The notes beneath the pieces were generated by a model. The model had not been told where the DNA came from and searched no databases. It saw only the letters and a list, made by a program, of their open reading frames with translations. Below, piece after piece: positions 1 to 10,759 of a stretch of 64,000 bases of DNA; within the stretch, counting starts at the first letter, position 1; each line of letters opens with the position of its first letter. The position numbers and the translations under genes are program-made. The stretch is from Ariolimax columbianus (Eukaryota; Mollusca; Gastropoda; Stylommatophora; Arionidae). The stretch spans positions 76,819,547 through 76,883,546 of the forward strand of contig JAVGWX010000005.1 of NCBI GenBank assembly GCA_036924085.1, in the 5' to 3' direction.

Positions 1-165
1 AGGGAATTGACGAAAGGGCACCACCAGGTGTGGAACCTGCGGCTTAATTTGACTGAACACGCCAATGCTGTAGAACAACTGACAAATTGAGAGCGCTGCC
101 GTTTGGGTCTAATAATGAACGTACGCTGGTATTAGACTCACGGACGACAAGTCAGCTCAAATGAA
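1..165 (+). pseudogene. 18S rRNA-like decayed fragment
   Basis: Bases 1-60 closely follow the universal eukaryotic small-subunit rRNA segment that begins GGAATTGACG, continues GGGCACCACCAGG and runs through GCGGCTTAATTTGACT, with scattered substitutions. Weaker matches follow in rRNA order: a block at about 84-100 like the rRNA GATTGACAGATTGAGAG stretch, and one at about 112-135 like ATAACGAACGAGACTC, with deletions between them. Homology fades after about 165. The mismatches fall in highly conserved rRNA positions, so this is a relic, not a working gene. The window starts inside it, so its upstream extent is unknown. It may be genomic debris or a segment captured by the retrotransposon that follows. 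Confidence 0.65.
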
Positions 166-498
166 AGAACGCTACGGAAATCGTGTTTAACTCCGCAGAT
201 TTCAAATACCTGGTCATTGACAAACAAAAGCCCTCAATAAATTCGTCTGACCAAATAGTGAACGGGTGCTGGAAATAGATCTGAAGACAGGTCAGTTTTA
301 CCCTACAAATGACAGGGCGTTGCTACGGAAAACCAGCTCAAATCGAGAGGAGCCGCAGACACTTTGGTTCACGTACCAGGCTGATAAGCCAAGGGCGCGA
401 GGCTACCATGTGGGGGATTACGGCCGAATCCTTGAAAGCCGCAATCCCGCCCAAAATCTCAGCACCACTGCAATGGGAGGCTCCTACATGCTCGGGAC

Positions 499-516
499 CT
501 GGGGCTTGCGCCCCAG
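499..516 (+). other. GC-rich hairpin
   Basis: A perfect 7-bp stem (CTGGGGC pairing with GCCCCAG) closes a TTGC loop. It may be a structured part of the 5' UTR of the element whose ORF starts at 1238. Confidence 0.5.
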
Positions 517-550
517 CCCTATCAGGTAGAGCCACAGTAAGAGGTCCTTG

Positions 551-574
551 CCGCCCGCAAATCAAAGCGGGCGG
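551..574 (+). other. GC-rich hairpin
   Basis: A perfect 8-bp stem (CCGCCCGC pairing with GCGGGCGG) encloses an 8-nt A-rich loop. It lies 35 bp after the hairpin at 499-516. Confidence 0.5.
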
Positions 575-1237
575 AAAACTGCTTGATACTCACCCTATAC
601 GGCGATGGGGTGCGAAAAACACCAACCAAAGACTTAGAACCTGGTCGGGGTGTCGAAAACAGTAGAGCAGCCACCACACTGTGAACTGTCAAGACTCAAC
701 CACTGACCATGAGAGTTGTCCGCACACCAGGCGATCAACATCTCTGTGACATTACCAGGCTTGTCCTCTGGCTAAATGCACTCCGGTTACGATATCTACC
801 TCTGTACGTTATCAGCCATAACTATCATGCTGGACGCAGAAGAGATGCAGACCAGCGGACATTGCACACCTGCCCCACTGTGTCAACACCCCAGGTGGCG
901 GGGAATGCTAGGCGTACCATCCCTGCATAGAAGCCAAGAAAATAAAGGGAAAAAGAGATACCCCACTCACATGCAAATGCTACGTTTCTGGCAGGACGTG
1001 ACGATCCTGGGATACAGACACACTGGACTGCCTCTCTTCCGGGAAAACCAGTCCATCTCATATATCACATACCATCATTGCACCCTATAGACACGAGTAG
1101 TGAAGACTCGATAGTCTGGAAAGACAACTTCCATAGGAGAGAAAACTCTGATCGTAAACAACTGCTGCCTTGCAGATAGGCTGGGGACAGCCAAAGGCTA
1201 AGGAGGGCATCCCTACAGAAACGCCTGTTGAAATCGG

Positions 1238-4200
1238 ATGCACGGGGCCGCAAGCCTAACAAAACAGTGCAACGTAAATCACAGTATGATGGCAGCACAA
1301 CCTATTCGAAAAACGTATGGCGCTCATCCTGAGGAGACCCGCCAGGCAGCGATAGCGCCGGGCCTCACGCCTCGAAGGGGCCCACCCTTGACTACTGGTG
1401 GTCACCCACCCATGTGTCGTGGAGTCAAGGCACATGGCTATGGGGTAACGTCTATTGGCCAAAACTTCAAGACCCTCAGAATACTACAGTGGAATGCGGA
1501 GGGAGTCATTAACAAAAAACTTTCCCTAACACACCACCTGCATGAAGGTAAGATTGACGTGGCATGTATCCAGGAAACGCACCTCAACAATAACCATAAA
1601 TTCTCAATCAGAGGATACCAGACCTTCCGTCTAGATAGAGAAGGTCACAAAGGAGGGGTCCTGATACTGACCAGAAACAGCATACCGAGTAGCGCGGTAC
1701 CTGTCAATCACACCGGACAAGCAGAAATTGTAGGAGTTGACATAATGGCTCAAGAGACGAAACTCCGCATTTTCAATCTGTACGGACCACCAAACAGAGA
1801 CCTATCGCTCTCGAGTATGGAGGTCAGAGACTCCAACTGCATAGTAGTTGGAGATTTCAACAGCCACTCGGAGAGATGGGGATACTCTGACACAGACAGT
1901 AGAGGTGACGAAGTGGAAGATTGGGAGATAGATGCAAATCTCTCCCTAATCAATAGGCCGGAGGATAGCCCTAGCTTCTATTCAAGAACATGGCATACCA
2001 CCTCGACTCCAGATTTGGCCTTCTCCACACAGGACATACACTATAAAATAGACCGCCAGGTGCTAAACCAACTGGCAGGTAGCGACCACAGGCCGATCAG
2101 GCTAACCATTGACATGGAAGTAGGCCCACAGGAAACAAAACCGCTCCCACGTTGGAATTACAAACGAGCCGACTGGGACAGATTTGCAATCCTGACAGAT
2201 GGGCTGTGTGAAACCATCAACACACGAAACACCAAAATGAAGCCCATGGTAGAGAGCCTAAGCAAGGCAATAATGCAAGCCGCCACTGAAACCATCCCAA
2301 GAGGAGCTAGGAAAAACTATAAGCCCTACTGGAATGATGAGTTACAGAAAGTGGAAGATGCAGTAACTAATGCGAGGAACATGGCAGAACGAGAAAAATC
2401 CGTGGAGGCAAACATCGCCCTCAAAGCCGCCGCGGCGAAGTACAAACACACTCTCAAGCAAACAGCAAGAGAAAGTTGGAAAAATAAAACGGAAAGTTTA
2501 AACCTGGACAAAGAAGGGAACAAGCTATGGAAGCTAGTCAGAGCCATGAACGACGAAACCCCGTCAAATAAACAAATTACTATCAAGCAAGGCAAGAACT
2601 TGATCACAGGTAAGAAAGCCGCAAACGCCTTTGTCGATCACTATGCCAGAGCAAACCACATCGAGGTCCCTGCAGATAAGCATACAGACATTAGCGAAGA
2701 GCTAAAGGGGCACGAAAACATAAATACGGCTCCTGAAGAGCACATGATGGCCAAACTAACAATGCGCGAAATGGAAGAGGCTATGAGAACACTAAAGAGA
2801 AGGAAATCTCCCGGAAAAGACGGGATAACAAACGAAATGCTGATGGGGCTGGGCCAAACAGCGAAGGAAAAACTACTATCAGTCCTGAACCAAAGCTGGA
2901 AAAGGGGTATTGTACCCCAGGCATGGAAAGATGCAATACTGGTACCAGTACCAAAAACAGGAAAGGACAAAACAGATCCGAATGGATACAGGCCCATAAG
3001 CCTACTGAGCTGTGTCGGCAAGCTGATGGAACGGATGATAAACACCAGACTGATGTGGCATCTGGAAGAAAAACGAATACTAATTCCACAGCAAGCCGGC
3101 TTTAGACAGCACAGATCCACTGAGGACCAGGTCATCCTCATAGCCCAGGAGATAGAAGATGCCTACCAGGCACAGAAACACACAGTAGCTGTTTGGGTGG
3201 ATCTGGAAAAGGCATTTGACAAAGTCTGGAAGGATGGACTTAGAGTCAAGCTAAGAAGAAGTGATGTTTGTGGGAAGATGTACAAGTGGATCAACCACTA
3301 CCTCAAACAAAGAACGGCCAGAGTCCAAGTACAAGGGCAGATGAGCAAAAAGGTGACACTCGAGCAGGGAGTACCCCAAGGGGGAGTACTGTCACCCACA
3401 CTCTTCCTGGTATATATAAACGATATTACAGAGAATATACCAAGAAGAGTCCATAGCTCAATGTTTGCAGACGATCTGGCTATGTGGACCTCTGAAAAGA
3501 ATCTCACCATAGCAAGAAATCGGATGCAAACGGCCCTAACATCGCTGGAAGAGTGGGCGAACTCATGGCTGGTCAAAATAAACGAGGAGAAAACCACGTG
3601 CACAATATTCTCGCTCTCATTAAAACCCCAAAGTACCAAATTAAGCCTAAATGGCAAAATCCTGCAGCCAAACGACAACCCAACCTATCTGGGAGTCACA
3701 TTTGATCGGCGCATGACATGGAAAAGTCAGATTGAGAGAAACCGAATGAAAGCCAGAGAAAGAATGGCGATCATGAGGAAACTTGCTGGCACAAGCTGGG
3801 GAGCAGACGAAGGCATACTAAAGAAACTGTACACTGGAAGAGTGAGACCAGTTCTCGAGTATGGCATCGCGGCATGGACAACAGCAGCAAAGGCGAACTT
3901 CGATAAAGTTAACAAACTTCAAAACCAAGCTATGAGAATCATAACTGGTGGAATGAAGTCAACGCCAATTGTAGAACTTGAAAAGATTACAAAACTGCAA
4001 TCCATGACCGACAGAAGAGACTCCAGAGCCCAGCTGCAGTCAGAGAAACTCCGAAGACTGACGGACCATCCAATGTACCAGAGGCTAAACAATTTGGGAA
4101 CTGGAAAACTAAAGCGGAGAAACTTTGCAGAAATAGCCAAAGCAAAGATGCACGAAGATCCCATAAACGCACTAACAACACCAAAACCCATCACTACTGT

Positions 4201-5146
4201 ACGAAAACCTACTTGGAGGCAGGATATATTTCCAGAGGTGGTAGAAAATATACCAGGTATTGCAAACAAAAACTGCCAGACCGAAAAAGAAAGGAGAGAT
4301 ACTACCCTAAGCTTCATAACGAAAAGCTACCCAAGCATGGACTGGACCCATGCATACACCGACGGCTCTGTAACAAACACTACACAGAACGGAGGGGCAG
4401 GAGCATTCCTGAACCTACCAAATGGCAGAAAAATAACACTGTCATTCGCTACTGGTAAGTACACGAGCAATTTCAGAGCAGAGGCAGAGGCACTGAGGGC
4501 GGCAGTGGAAGAAATGGTAACACACAGTGAAAATGAGAGCCATATAGTCCTGCTGACAGATGCTCTCGAAGTAGTCACAGCGCTAAAAAGCCAGAAAAAC
4601 ACTGAGCTTAATGACTTAAGAGCAGCACTCTGCAAACTGTGCCAACAGTCCGCACCAAAAAGGGTAGTGGTACAGTGGGTTCCGTCACACTGCAACATCC
4701 AAGGCAACGAGGAGGCAGACAGACTGGCAAAAGAAGGTGCAAGGCTACCACAAATAGATACCAGTATGACGTACGAAGAGTCAAAACGGCTTATCAAAGC
4801 CAGGTACATGTCCAAATGGGAAACCGAACATACTGGTTACACCAAAAACGATGCCTATTACCAGTTGAACCGAAGAGAGCAGGTCGTTGTCTTCAGACTT
4901 CGCACTGGCCACAACAGACTGAGGTACCACCTCTTCAACAAATTGAAGATAGGGTGTACCGACGAATGCCCGTGCGGTACTGGTAAAATGACCACTGAAC
5001 ATCTGCTGCAGAACTGCCCGACATACGAGGATCAGAGAGAGCAGATGTGGCCATTGCCAGTGGAACTGCAAGACAAGCTCTATGGTAGTGGCGAGAGTCT
5101 CAGGATGACCGCCGCTTTTTTCGAGAAAATAATGGTTACTGTCTGA
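1238..5146 (+). CDS. LINE polyprotein: AP endonuclease, reverse transcriptase, RNase H, C-terminal CCHC-like motif
   Basis: This 1302-codon ORF encodes the machinery for target-primed reverse transcription. The AP-endonuclease domain covers about residues 80-295: N86 in QWN, E113 in QETH, D206 and N208 in GDFN, and D283-H284 in SDHR. The RT covers about 500-880: DLEKAFD at 655-661, QGVPQGGVLSP at 710-720, and the catalytic FADD at 743-746. The RNase H domain covers about 1035-1170: D1042 in YTDGS, E1082/E1084, D1108 in LTDAL, and D1161 in NEEADRLA. A C-terminal motif places C1240, C1244, C1246, H1255 and C1260 in a CPC...EHLLQNC context. All core catalytic residues seen are present and there is no stop or frameshift, so the copy is young and possibly active. 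The first Met (1238) is the longest choice; Mets at 1286 or 1412 also precede the endonuclease domain. Confidence 0.9.
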   Translation: MHGAASLTKQCNVNHSMMAAQPIRKTYGAHPEETRQAAIAPGLTPRRGPPLTTGGHPPMCRGVKAHGYGVTSIGQNFKTLRILQWNAEGVINKKLSLTHHLHEGKIDVACIQETHLNNNHKFSIRGYQTFRLDREGHKGGVLILTRNSIPSSAVPVNHTGQAEIVGVDIMAQETKLRIFNLYGPPNRDLSLSSMEVRDSNCIVVGDFNSHSERWGYSDTDSRGDEVEDWEIDANLSLINRPEDSPSFYSRTWHTTSTPDLAFSTQDIHYKIDRQVLNQLAGSDHRPIRLTIDMEVGPQETKPLPRWNYKRADWDRFAILTDGLCETINTRNTKMKPMVESLSKAIMQAATETIPRGARKNYKPYWNDELQKVEDAVTNARNMAEREKSVEANIALKAAAAKYKHTLKQTARESWKNKTESLNLDKEGNKLWKLVRAMNDETPSNKQITIKQGKNLITGKKAANAFVDHYARANHIEVPADKHTDISEELKGHENINTAPEEHMMAKLTMREMEEAMRTLKRRKSPGKDGITNEMLMGLGQTAKEKLLSVLNQSWKRGIVPQAWKDAILVPVPKTGKDKTDPNGYRPISLLSCVGKLMERMINTRLMWHLEEKRILIPQQAGFRQHRSTEDQVILIAQEIEDAYQAQKHTVAVWVDLEKAFDKVWKDGLRVKLRRSDVCGKMYKWINHYLKQRTARVQVQGQMSKKVTLEQGVPQGGVLSPTLFLVYINDITENIPRRVHSSMFADDLAMWTSEKNLTIARNRMQTALTSLEEWANSWLVKINEEKTTCTIFSLSLKPQSTKLSLNGKILQPNDNPTYLGVTFDRRMTWKSQIERNRMKARERMAIMRKLAGTSWGADEGILKKLYTGRVRPVLEYGIAAWTTAAKANFDKVNKLQNQAMRIITGGMKSTPIVELEKITKLQSMTDRRDSRAQLQSEKLRRLTDHPMYQRLNNLGTGKLKRRNFAEIAKAKMHEDPINALTTPKPITTVRKPTWRQDIFPEVVENIPGIANKNCQTEKERRDTTLSFITKSYPSMDWTHAYTDGSVTNTTQNGGAGAFLNLPNGRKITLSFATGKYTSNFRAEAEALRAAVEEMVTHSENESHIVLLTDALEVVTALKSQKNTELNDLRAALCKLCQQSAPKRVVVQWVPSHCNIQGNEEADRLAKEGARLPQIDTSMTYEESKRLIKARYMSKWETEHTGYTKNDAYYQLNRREQVVVFRLRTGHNRLRYHLFNKLKIGCTDECPCGTGKMTTEHLLQNCPTYEDQREQMWPLPVELQDKLYGSGESLRMTAAFFEKIMVTV

Positions 5147-5173
5147 CTGTGTACGCAGAAGAAGAAGAAGAAA
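1238..5173 (+). mobile_element. Non-LTR retrotransposon, I-group with RNase H (Nimb/Ingi-like), potentially intact
   Basis: This is the minimal extent of an autonomous LINE: one uninterrupted ORF, then a 3' end that can fold TCTG against CAGA, then a short (GAA)n tail at about 5157-5172. Four truncated relatives in the window end at the same tail, which fixes the 3' terminus. The order endonuclease, RT, RNase H, C-terminal cysteine/histidine motif is that of I-group LINEs. No separate ORF1 was seen. The 5' end is not determined and may lie upstream of 1238. A phylogeny of the RT would be needed to place it in the Nimb, Ingi or I clade. Confidence 0.85.
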
Positions 5174-5179
5174 CTGTGT

Positions 5180-5541
5180 GCCTCTTCATCTCTTAGTCTA
5201 CTCGATTCTGCCCCCTGTATTCACTCTCACTCTCTCTCTCTCTCTCTTTCTCTCTCCCTCCCCCTCCTTCAAATATTCCTTACATGAGCATTGACATATA
5301 CAATATTGTCTCTCTTCATCCCTTAGTCTACTTATTCTGTCTCTTGTATTCTCTTTCTCCCCACCCCACCCCCTCTCTCTCACTCACTGTCTCTCTCGTT
5401 CAAGTAATAGTGACATGAGTACTCACATCTCTTTTTGCCTCAATGTTTCCATTATTCTACGCTATTCTGTATCTACATTCTCTCTCTATCTCTCTTCTCT
5501 CTCTCTCTCTCTTTCTCATACAATCCTGACGTGAGCAATCC

Positions 5542-5585
<44 letters not shown>

Positions 5586-5640
5586 TACATATGTCTTTCT
5601 TCATTCTTTAGTCTCCTTTTTTATGTTTCTTTAATTTTCA
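5180..5640. repeat. About 125-bp CT-rich tandem repeat, 3-4 copies
   Basis: The motif TTAGTCTACT followed by ATTCTG, TGTATTC, a CT tract, then a segment containing ACATGAG or ACGTGAG recurs at about 5190, 5325 and 5440, with a degenerate start at about 5600. The CT tracts vary in length between copies. Confidence 0.65.
5541..5581. repeat. (CA)n(TA)n microsatellite
   Basis: A short CACACA run passes into about 28 bases of alternating AT. It sits at the end of the CT-rich repeat. Confidence 0.85.
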
Positions 5641-5654
5641 ATCTCTTTATCTTC

Positions 5655-5790
5655 TCGCTGTGTGTGTTCTTTTGAGTGTGTTGTGTGTTTGAGTTTATTT
5701 TTGTGTGTGTTTATGAGGATATGTGTTTGTGTATATGTTTGTGAGTTTTTGTGTGTATTTTTGAGTGTATTTTTGTGTGTTTGTATGACA
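5655..5790. repeat. GT-rich low-complexity tract
   Basis: An irregular TGTGTG/TTTGAGTG-rich stretch keeps frames open on both strands. No coding signal is visible. Confidence 0.6.
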
Positions 5791-6099
5791 CGAAATAATA
5801 ATATTGTCACTGACAGTAACACGCATACACACACACAATATAGTACGCAAACTCACCTACAAAAATACCCAACATACAGGATTCAGCACACACGTGAGCT
5901 CACGAGAATATCGATAATTTCAAATATCTGTTATTAGAACACAAAACTGTCATCAGCTCGTTTATTCTCATTAATGAGGTCCACTAAGCGGGATTTTTGA
6001 GACGATATCAACAAGATAATGAGAATACGATACACTAGCACAGCATCACATTACACTCAGAGACAGTCACTGTAACTACGATAACACTAAAACACATCC

Positions 6100-6455
6100 A
6101 CCGTGACTCCGACTAATCAGCCCACTAACACTCACACACACTCACCATAACCGTTACAAACCAGCCCACTAACACTTAGACAGACACACCATAACCTGGC
6201 ACACCAGCTCATGATAACCCTGGCCCACCAGCACACTAGTACTAAGACAAACACACCATATCCCTGATACATCCGCCCATTAACATTCTGACACACCCTG
6301 ACACATCAGCCCATTAACACTCAGACACACTCACAATAATCCTGATACAACAGCACAGTAACAATCAGACAGACATACACCATCAATAATTATACATTAT
6401 CACACTAATATCATCACTCTAGCACACAAAACACAGCCACCATACACGACAACAC
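6100..6455. repeat. Degenerate AC-rich repeat
   Basis: Phrases such as CAGCCCACTAACACTCA and ACACACCATAACC recur irregularly. This appears to be an old version of the array that follows. Confidence 0.5.
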
Positions 6456-6950
6456 TAACACACCTCCCATAACCACTTTGACACAAACACCCTCAAACAG
6501 ATACACCACAACACTAACACTTAGACACAAACACCCTCACACAGATACACCTCACATAACCACTTTGACACAAACACCCTCACACAGATACACCACACAT
6601 AACCATTTTGACACAAACACCCTCACACAGATACACCTCACATAACCACTTTGACACAAACACCCTCAAACAGATACACCACAACACTAACACTTAGACA
6701 CAAACACCCTCACACAGATACACCACAAATAACCACTTTGACACAAACACCCTCACACAGATACACGTCACATAACCACTTTGACACAAACACCCTCAAA
6801 CAGATACACCACAACACTAACACTTAGACACAAACACCCTCACACAGATACACCACACATAACCACTTTGACACAAACACCCTCACACAAATACACCTCA
6901 CATAACCACTTTGACACAAACACCCTCACACAAATACACCAGAACACTAC
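6455..6950. repeat. Minisatellite with about 43-47-bp units
   Basis: Tandem units carry ACACAAACACCCTCA followed by CAGATACACC. Two variants alternate, one with ATAACCACTTTG and one with AACACTAACACTTAG, suggesting a composite repeating pattern. About 11 units are present. Confidence 0.85.
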
Positions 6951-6954
6951 CATT

Positions 6955-7083
6955 CGGCCATAATTAGGCGATCGTCAGTTCAACATTTGGCTTCACATAT
7001 GAACATGGTCATCCGGACGTCTTCAATTGGCCTTATTTCTGACAATTACATAGGCAATTACCTGCCACTGTTTAGAGTGAAGG
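6955..7083. other. Unassigned spacer
   Basis: Short non-repetitive sequence between the AC-rich array and the LTR-like element. No feature is recognised. Confidence 0.4.
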
Positions 7084-7361
7084 TGCATCTGTAATAGAGT
7101 CCAGGTTTTTACTGGGGTTTGTCTTTCTAGAATGTTACCACATGTATCCACATCATTCATGACCACACACAGCAAATAAAATAGCACGCAGCAGATGGCA
7201 TATTTATTACATCATACTCATACAACAACTATTAAAGTGAGTGCAATGAGATTACAAACAATACAAGCAATATATCTTAACTAAATAGATACGCGGAGTT
7301 TATAAGCATAAGCTATTGAATGTTGCTCCAGACTACCCCAACCCAGTTCTAGCCACACAAT

Positions 7362-7379
7362 CCCCCCCCCCCCCCCCCC
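7362..7379. repeat. Poly-C run (18 nt)
   Basis: An uninterrupted C homopolymer inside LTR-like copy A. It is absent from the other two copies. Confidence 0.9.
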
Positions 7380-7857
7380 TTATCTGCATCCTCAAAACAT
7401 TCTCAAAAACTCGTCTTCACTACCGTATTCTGTGCATTCACTCACACTCAGATCTCTGACATTATACATTCAATCTATTCAACGTATACTAACATGTGAT
7501 CACACACTCAATTGATCTGCGTATACACACACTCTGAAACACACATCGTTCCCTCGGTGTCCTTCACACACCACAGACACATCTAGATCTCTCCTATGCG
7601 ATCTGAACACGCGTGTAACTATTCAGGACATGCATCGTTCGCAATGTATCATGCACGTACAACACACATTCAGATCTCTTCTAGACATAGGTTGCCCAAC
7701 ACACACCTTATAGAGCGACTGGCCAAGACTCAAAGGCGTATGCTGGTTCAGCAACTCTGTATTCCACTTTATCTCACTAACATTCGTCAAACAGCCTTTC
7801 AATCGCTCTTCAATAAAGTCGGCGAGCTAAACAGACTCCTAGATAAATTGTGTCTAT

Positions 7858-7864
7858 CTGTCTG

Positions 7865-7896
<32 letters not shown>

Positions 7897-7898
7897 CG
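7858..7898. repeat. CT/GTCT microsatellite
   Basis: A TGTCTGTCTCTC run merging into a pure CT run, inside LTR-like copy A. Confidence 0.85.
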
Positions 7899-8385
7899 TG
7901 GCCAGTCTGCTTGAGTTGAACTTTGTCTTGTATTATATAGTCTCAAGCAGTATCAGAGCAGTCCAATCGACTTCTGGGGGATGTCTGCTACAGCCATCAC
8001 ATAGTTTGGATCTATCTCCATTTAGTTGTTATTGGAACGAATCACTCTGAATTCATGTCACTCAAAATGCTGGCGTCTGTCTGTCACTAATCCCACACTA
8101 CCAAAATCGGAACACCAGAGTGGTCAGCACCTAGCCTCTACCTGTACTAGACACATTCTTTTCCCCTCTTGCATTAAAGTCGAAACGAGTAATCAGCTTA
8201 TCTGCCTTTGGAAGTGAAGCAAGCATTTTCTCCATAGAGCAAGGGAACGATGCCCAACATGAGTCGATCATTTGCTCCCTTAGGAAGCCCCGTCAACAAT
8301 TTCTTGTTTTGCTAACAAAACTCACTCCTGATTCACGCCTTTCTACAGTTCCTCTTCCGCTCCAGCAGAACGTGTAGGCTGCATC

Positions 8386-9420
8386 TTTTCATGTAGCTGG
8401 CTTTTGCCTGCAAGTTGGGTTCCACTCAAGTCTGCTGTGTCTGTTTTGTATGTGGCAAGTTCTCTCTCAATCAAAACAGTTCAGCTCTCAGATATGACGG
8501 TGCTAGAGCCTCTGTTGTGCTGAGTATGCACATTCAATACGCCTAGAACTGGGAGGGAGAGGGTTGTGGAGTTTGCCAACGTTCCTTTCTATATCTTTGT
8601 CCTTTGTGTTATACTCGACGAACGAGTGGCGTGTGTGGTGATTTGGTCTCAAATGTGGACGATTTGTAAAATCGTCCACCTCACGCTCTCCTCCTGAGCT
8701 AAGTCCAATGACAAGCATAATCGAGACAACTAGAGGATTATGATTTTTCCTTAGTGTTTACTCCGAAACCTTTGCAATGAACTGACATCTAGTAAGGTAG
8801 CGAGGGTGTAACCTTCTACAATTTGACAATGCAGTGGTTGGCCAGGGTTTGATGGTTGTGTCGCCGTGCTCTCTGTTGTCCACAACGCCATGCTATGAAT
8901 GGCCGTTCTACCCTTTCAGCCAGTTAGAGAACTCATCCCCGTTGTCCACATAGAACAATTTTCACATGACAAGGTAGAGAAACCATATGTTGTTACGTTT
9001 ATAGCGACCTACAGAAAAGCTGCATACAAATAACGCTAGATATCAGTTCTTATCGGATAACAAAACCGTTACTATTGTGTACCATGCCACAACCATGGAG
9101 TGGCGAAGGTCAAACTACCATATTAACGCAATATTGTCGTGATGTTTTGTACTACCTATCCTGCTGTTTTCTGATACCATCTGTATTGCTTTTGCAAATT
9201 AAAGATTCTCCTATTTGTATTTGATATCTCAGAATACACACAAACATAAGTTTAGTTTCAGTCCGATTGTCGTCGCAGCAAAACAACGAAGGAAAGCCAA
9301 ACCATGCCATCCATACCACGAGGTAAACACAAACTGGAATCATTCTCTTGGCAGCCCCACAATCACGACATTATCTATCCACACGCAAATGAAACATACC
9401 ATGAGGCGAGAATTTGCCCA
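8386..9420. other. Unassigned sequence
   Basis: No gene, RNA or clear repeat is recognised. The short ORFs here show no family signature. Confidence 0.4.
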
Positions 9421-10020
9421 ACGCCACACCCACTGGAAATCAAAACACACTCACACGCGCATTATCACATGCATGGGCACACACTCTAACACCGACAACA
9501 TAAGCAGACATTGTCATACTACCACAAATACGTGCACATACAAATACACCTAGCCAGTACTGCTGACCACACAATTGTTCTCACCAATACATAAACATAC
9601 GTACACTTCCCTGCATCAAACTGATTCCTGCCTTCCCTGGTTAACACATTGACAACCACTCCCACTTTAATCATTCACAATAACATACTCATCCAAAAAT
9701 ATTCCACAATACACTTTTATAGCCACATATCTAGCGTTAATTAAGAAACACTCCCGTTCCAATTCAATCAGCAAACACACCCACATAAACACGCAAAGAC
9801 ACTCACATCCACACAAACACACACTCGCACATATGAACAATCCCACTCACACCCACGCTTAGTCTGAATCAAGCCAACATACTCACTAATAATTCCATAT
9901 ACAAACCCACAAATACCCACTGGCTCAAAGATTCATAAAAACGACAACTACAAACTCACACAAAAATACCATTCTAACCCAAAAAACCCATTAACATAAC
10001 CAAATACAAGCACATACACA
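9420..10020. repeat. AC-rich low-complexity tract
   Basis: CACACTCACA, CACACCCACA and similar phrases recur irregularly, without a fixed period. Confidence 0.5.
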
Positions 10021-10034
10021 CTAATAAACAATTA

Positions 10035-10210
10035 CTCCCATATCCACTAGCAGGACCATCAACAAGAAATCAATATATGAATATCTCACATCCACTAACG
10101 CGACCATCAACAAGAAATCAATATAAGAACCACACACATCCACTACCACGACCATCAACAAGAAATCAATATAAACAGACACACCTGATAAGAACCACTC
10201 ACACCCACTA
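10035..10210. repeat. About 48-bp tandem repeat, 3 copies
   Basis: Each unit contains GACCATCAACAAGAAATCAA followed by TATA, preceded by ACATCCACTA. The array forms an ORF on the minus strand only because the unit length is near a multiple of 3. Confidence 0.8.
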
Positions 10211-10254
10211 ACACACCCATCCACAAATATACACAATAACCAACTAACATCCAC

Positions 10255-10740
10255 TAACAAAAATGTACACAAACCCATGCTAAGACCCACAAAAACGAAT
10301 ATACCCAATGATAAACCCATTCACAAACCAATTCTAAAACCCATACGTACTAATTTATCTAAATATAAACCCAGCAATTAACCCATGCTAAACCTCACAC
10401 ATACCAATTTATCTAAAGATAAACCCAGCAACAAACCCATGCTAGAACCAACAACAACTAATGTACCCAATAATAAACCCATTCACGAACCAATTTACAA
10501 ACCCATCTAACACCCACACATACTAATTTACCTAGTGATAAACCCATTCACAAACCCATACTAAAACCCACATATACTAATTTACCTAATGATAAACCCA
10601 TTCACAAACCCATACTAAAACCCATACATACCAATTTACCGAATGATAAACCCAGCAACAATCCCATATTAAAACCCACAAATACAAATACATGCTAAAA
10701 GCTAAACCCTTCTCCAAACCCATACTAACACCCACTCAAA
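10255..10740. repeat. About 54-bp minisatellite
   Basis: Units combine AAACCCATTCACAAACCCAT, ACTAAAACCCACA and ACTAATTTACCTAATGAT. About 8 degenerate copies are present. Confidence 0.8.
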
Positions 10741-10759
10741 CTAACGTACCATTCACATA

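Larger units (their letters stand above)
166..1237 (+). other. Leader region upstream of the LINE ORF; no long ORF
   Basis: About 1.1 kb lies between the rRNA-like fragment and the LINE ORF. Only short overlapping ORFs occur, and none shows a zinc knuckle or another ORF1/gag feature. Two perfect GC-rich hairpins lie at 499-516 and 551-574. Part or all of this may be the 5' UTR of the downstream element, but I could not find a 5' target-site duplication to fix the boundary. Confidence 0.3.
7090..8379 (-). mobile_element. Solo-LTR-like element, copy A
   Basis: This is one of three related copies (A here, B at 39902-40854, C at 42014-47910). On the plus strand it begins TGTAATAG, the exact reverse complement of the CTATTACA that ends copy B. 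A direct repeat TGCATC flanks it at 7084-7089 and 8380-8385. Read on the minus strand it has a TATA box (TATATAATA, 7931-7939) after a conserved GCTTGAG, and an AATAAA signal (7203-7208) near the far end, as in an LTR. The right end is degraded, so that boundary is approximate. It contains a poly-C run and a CT microsatellite. No internal retroviral-type ORF is seen. Confidence 0.6.
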
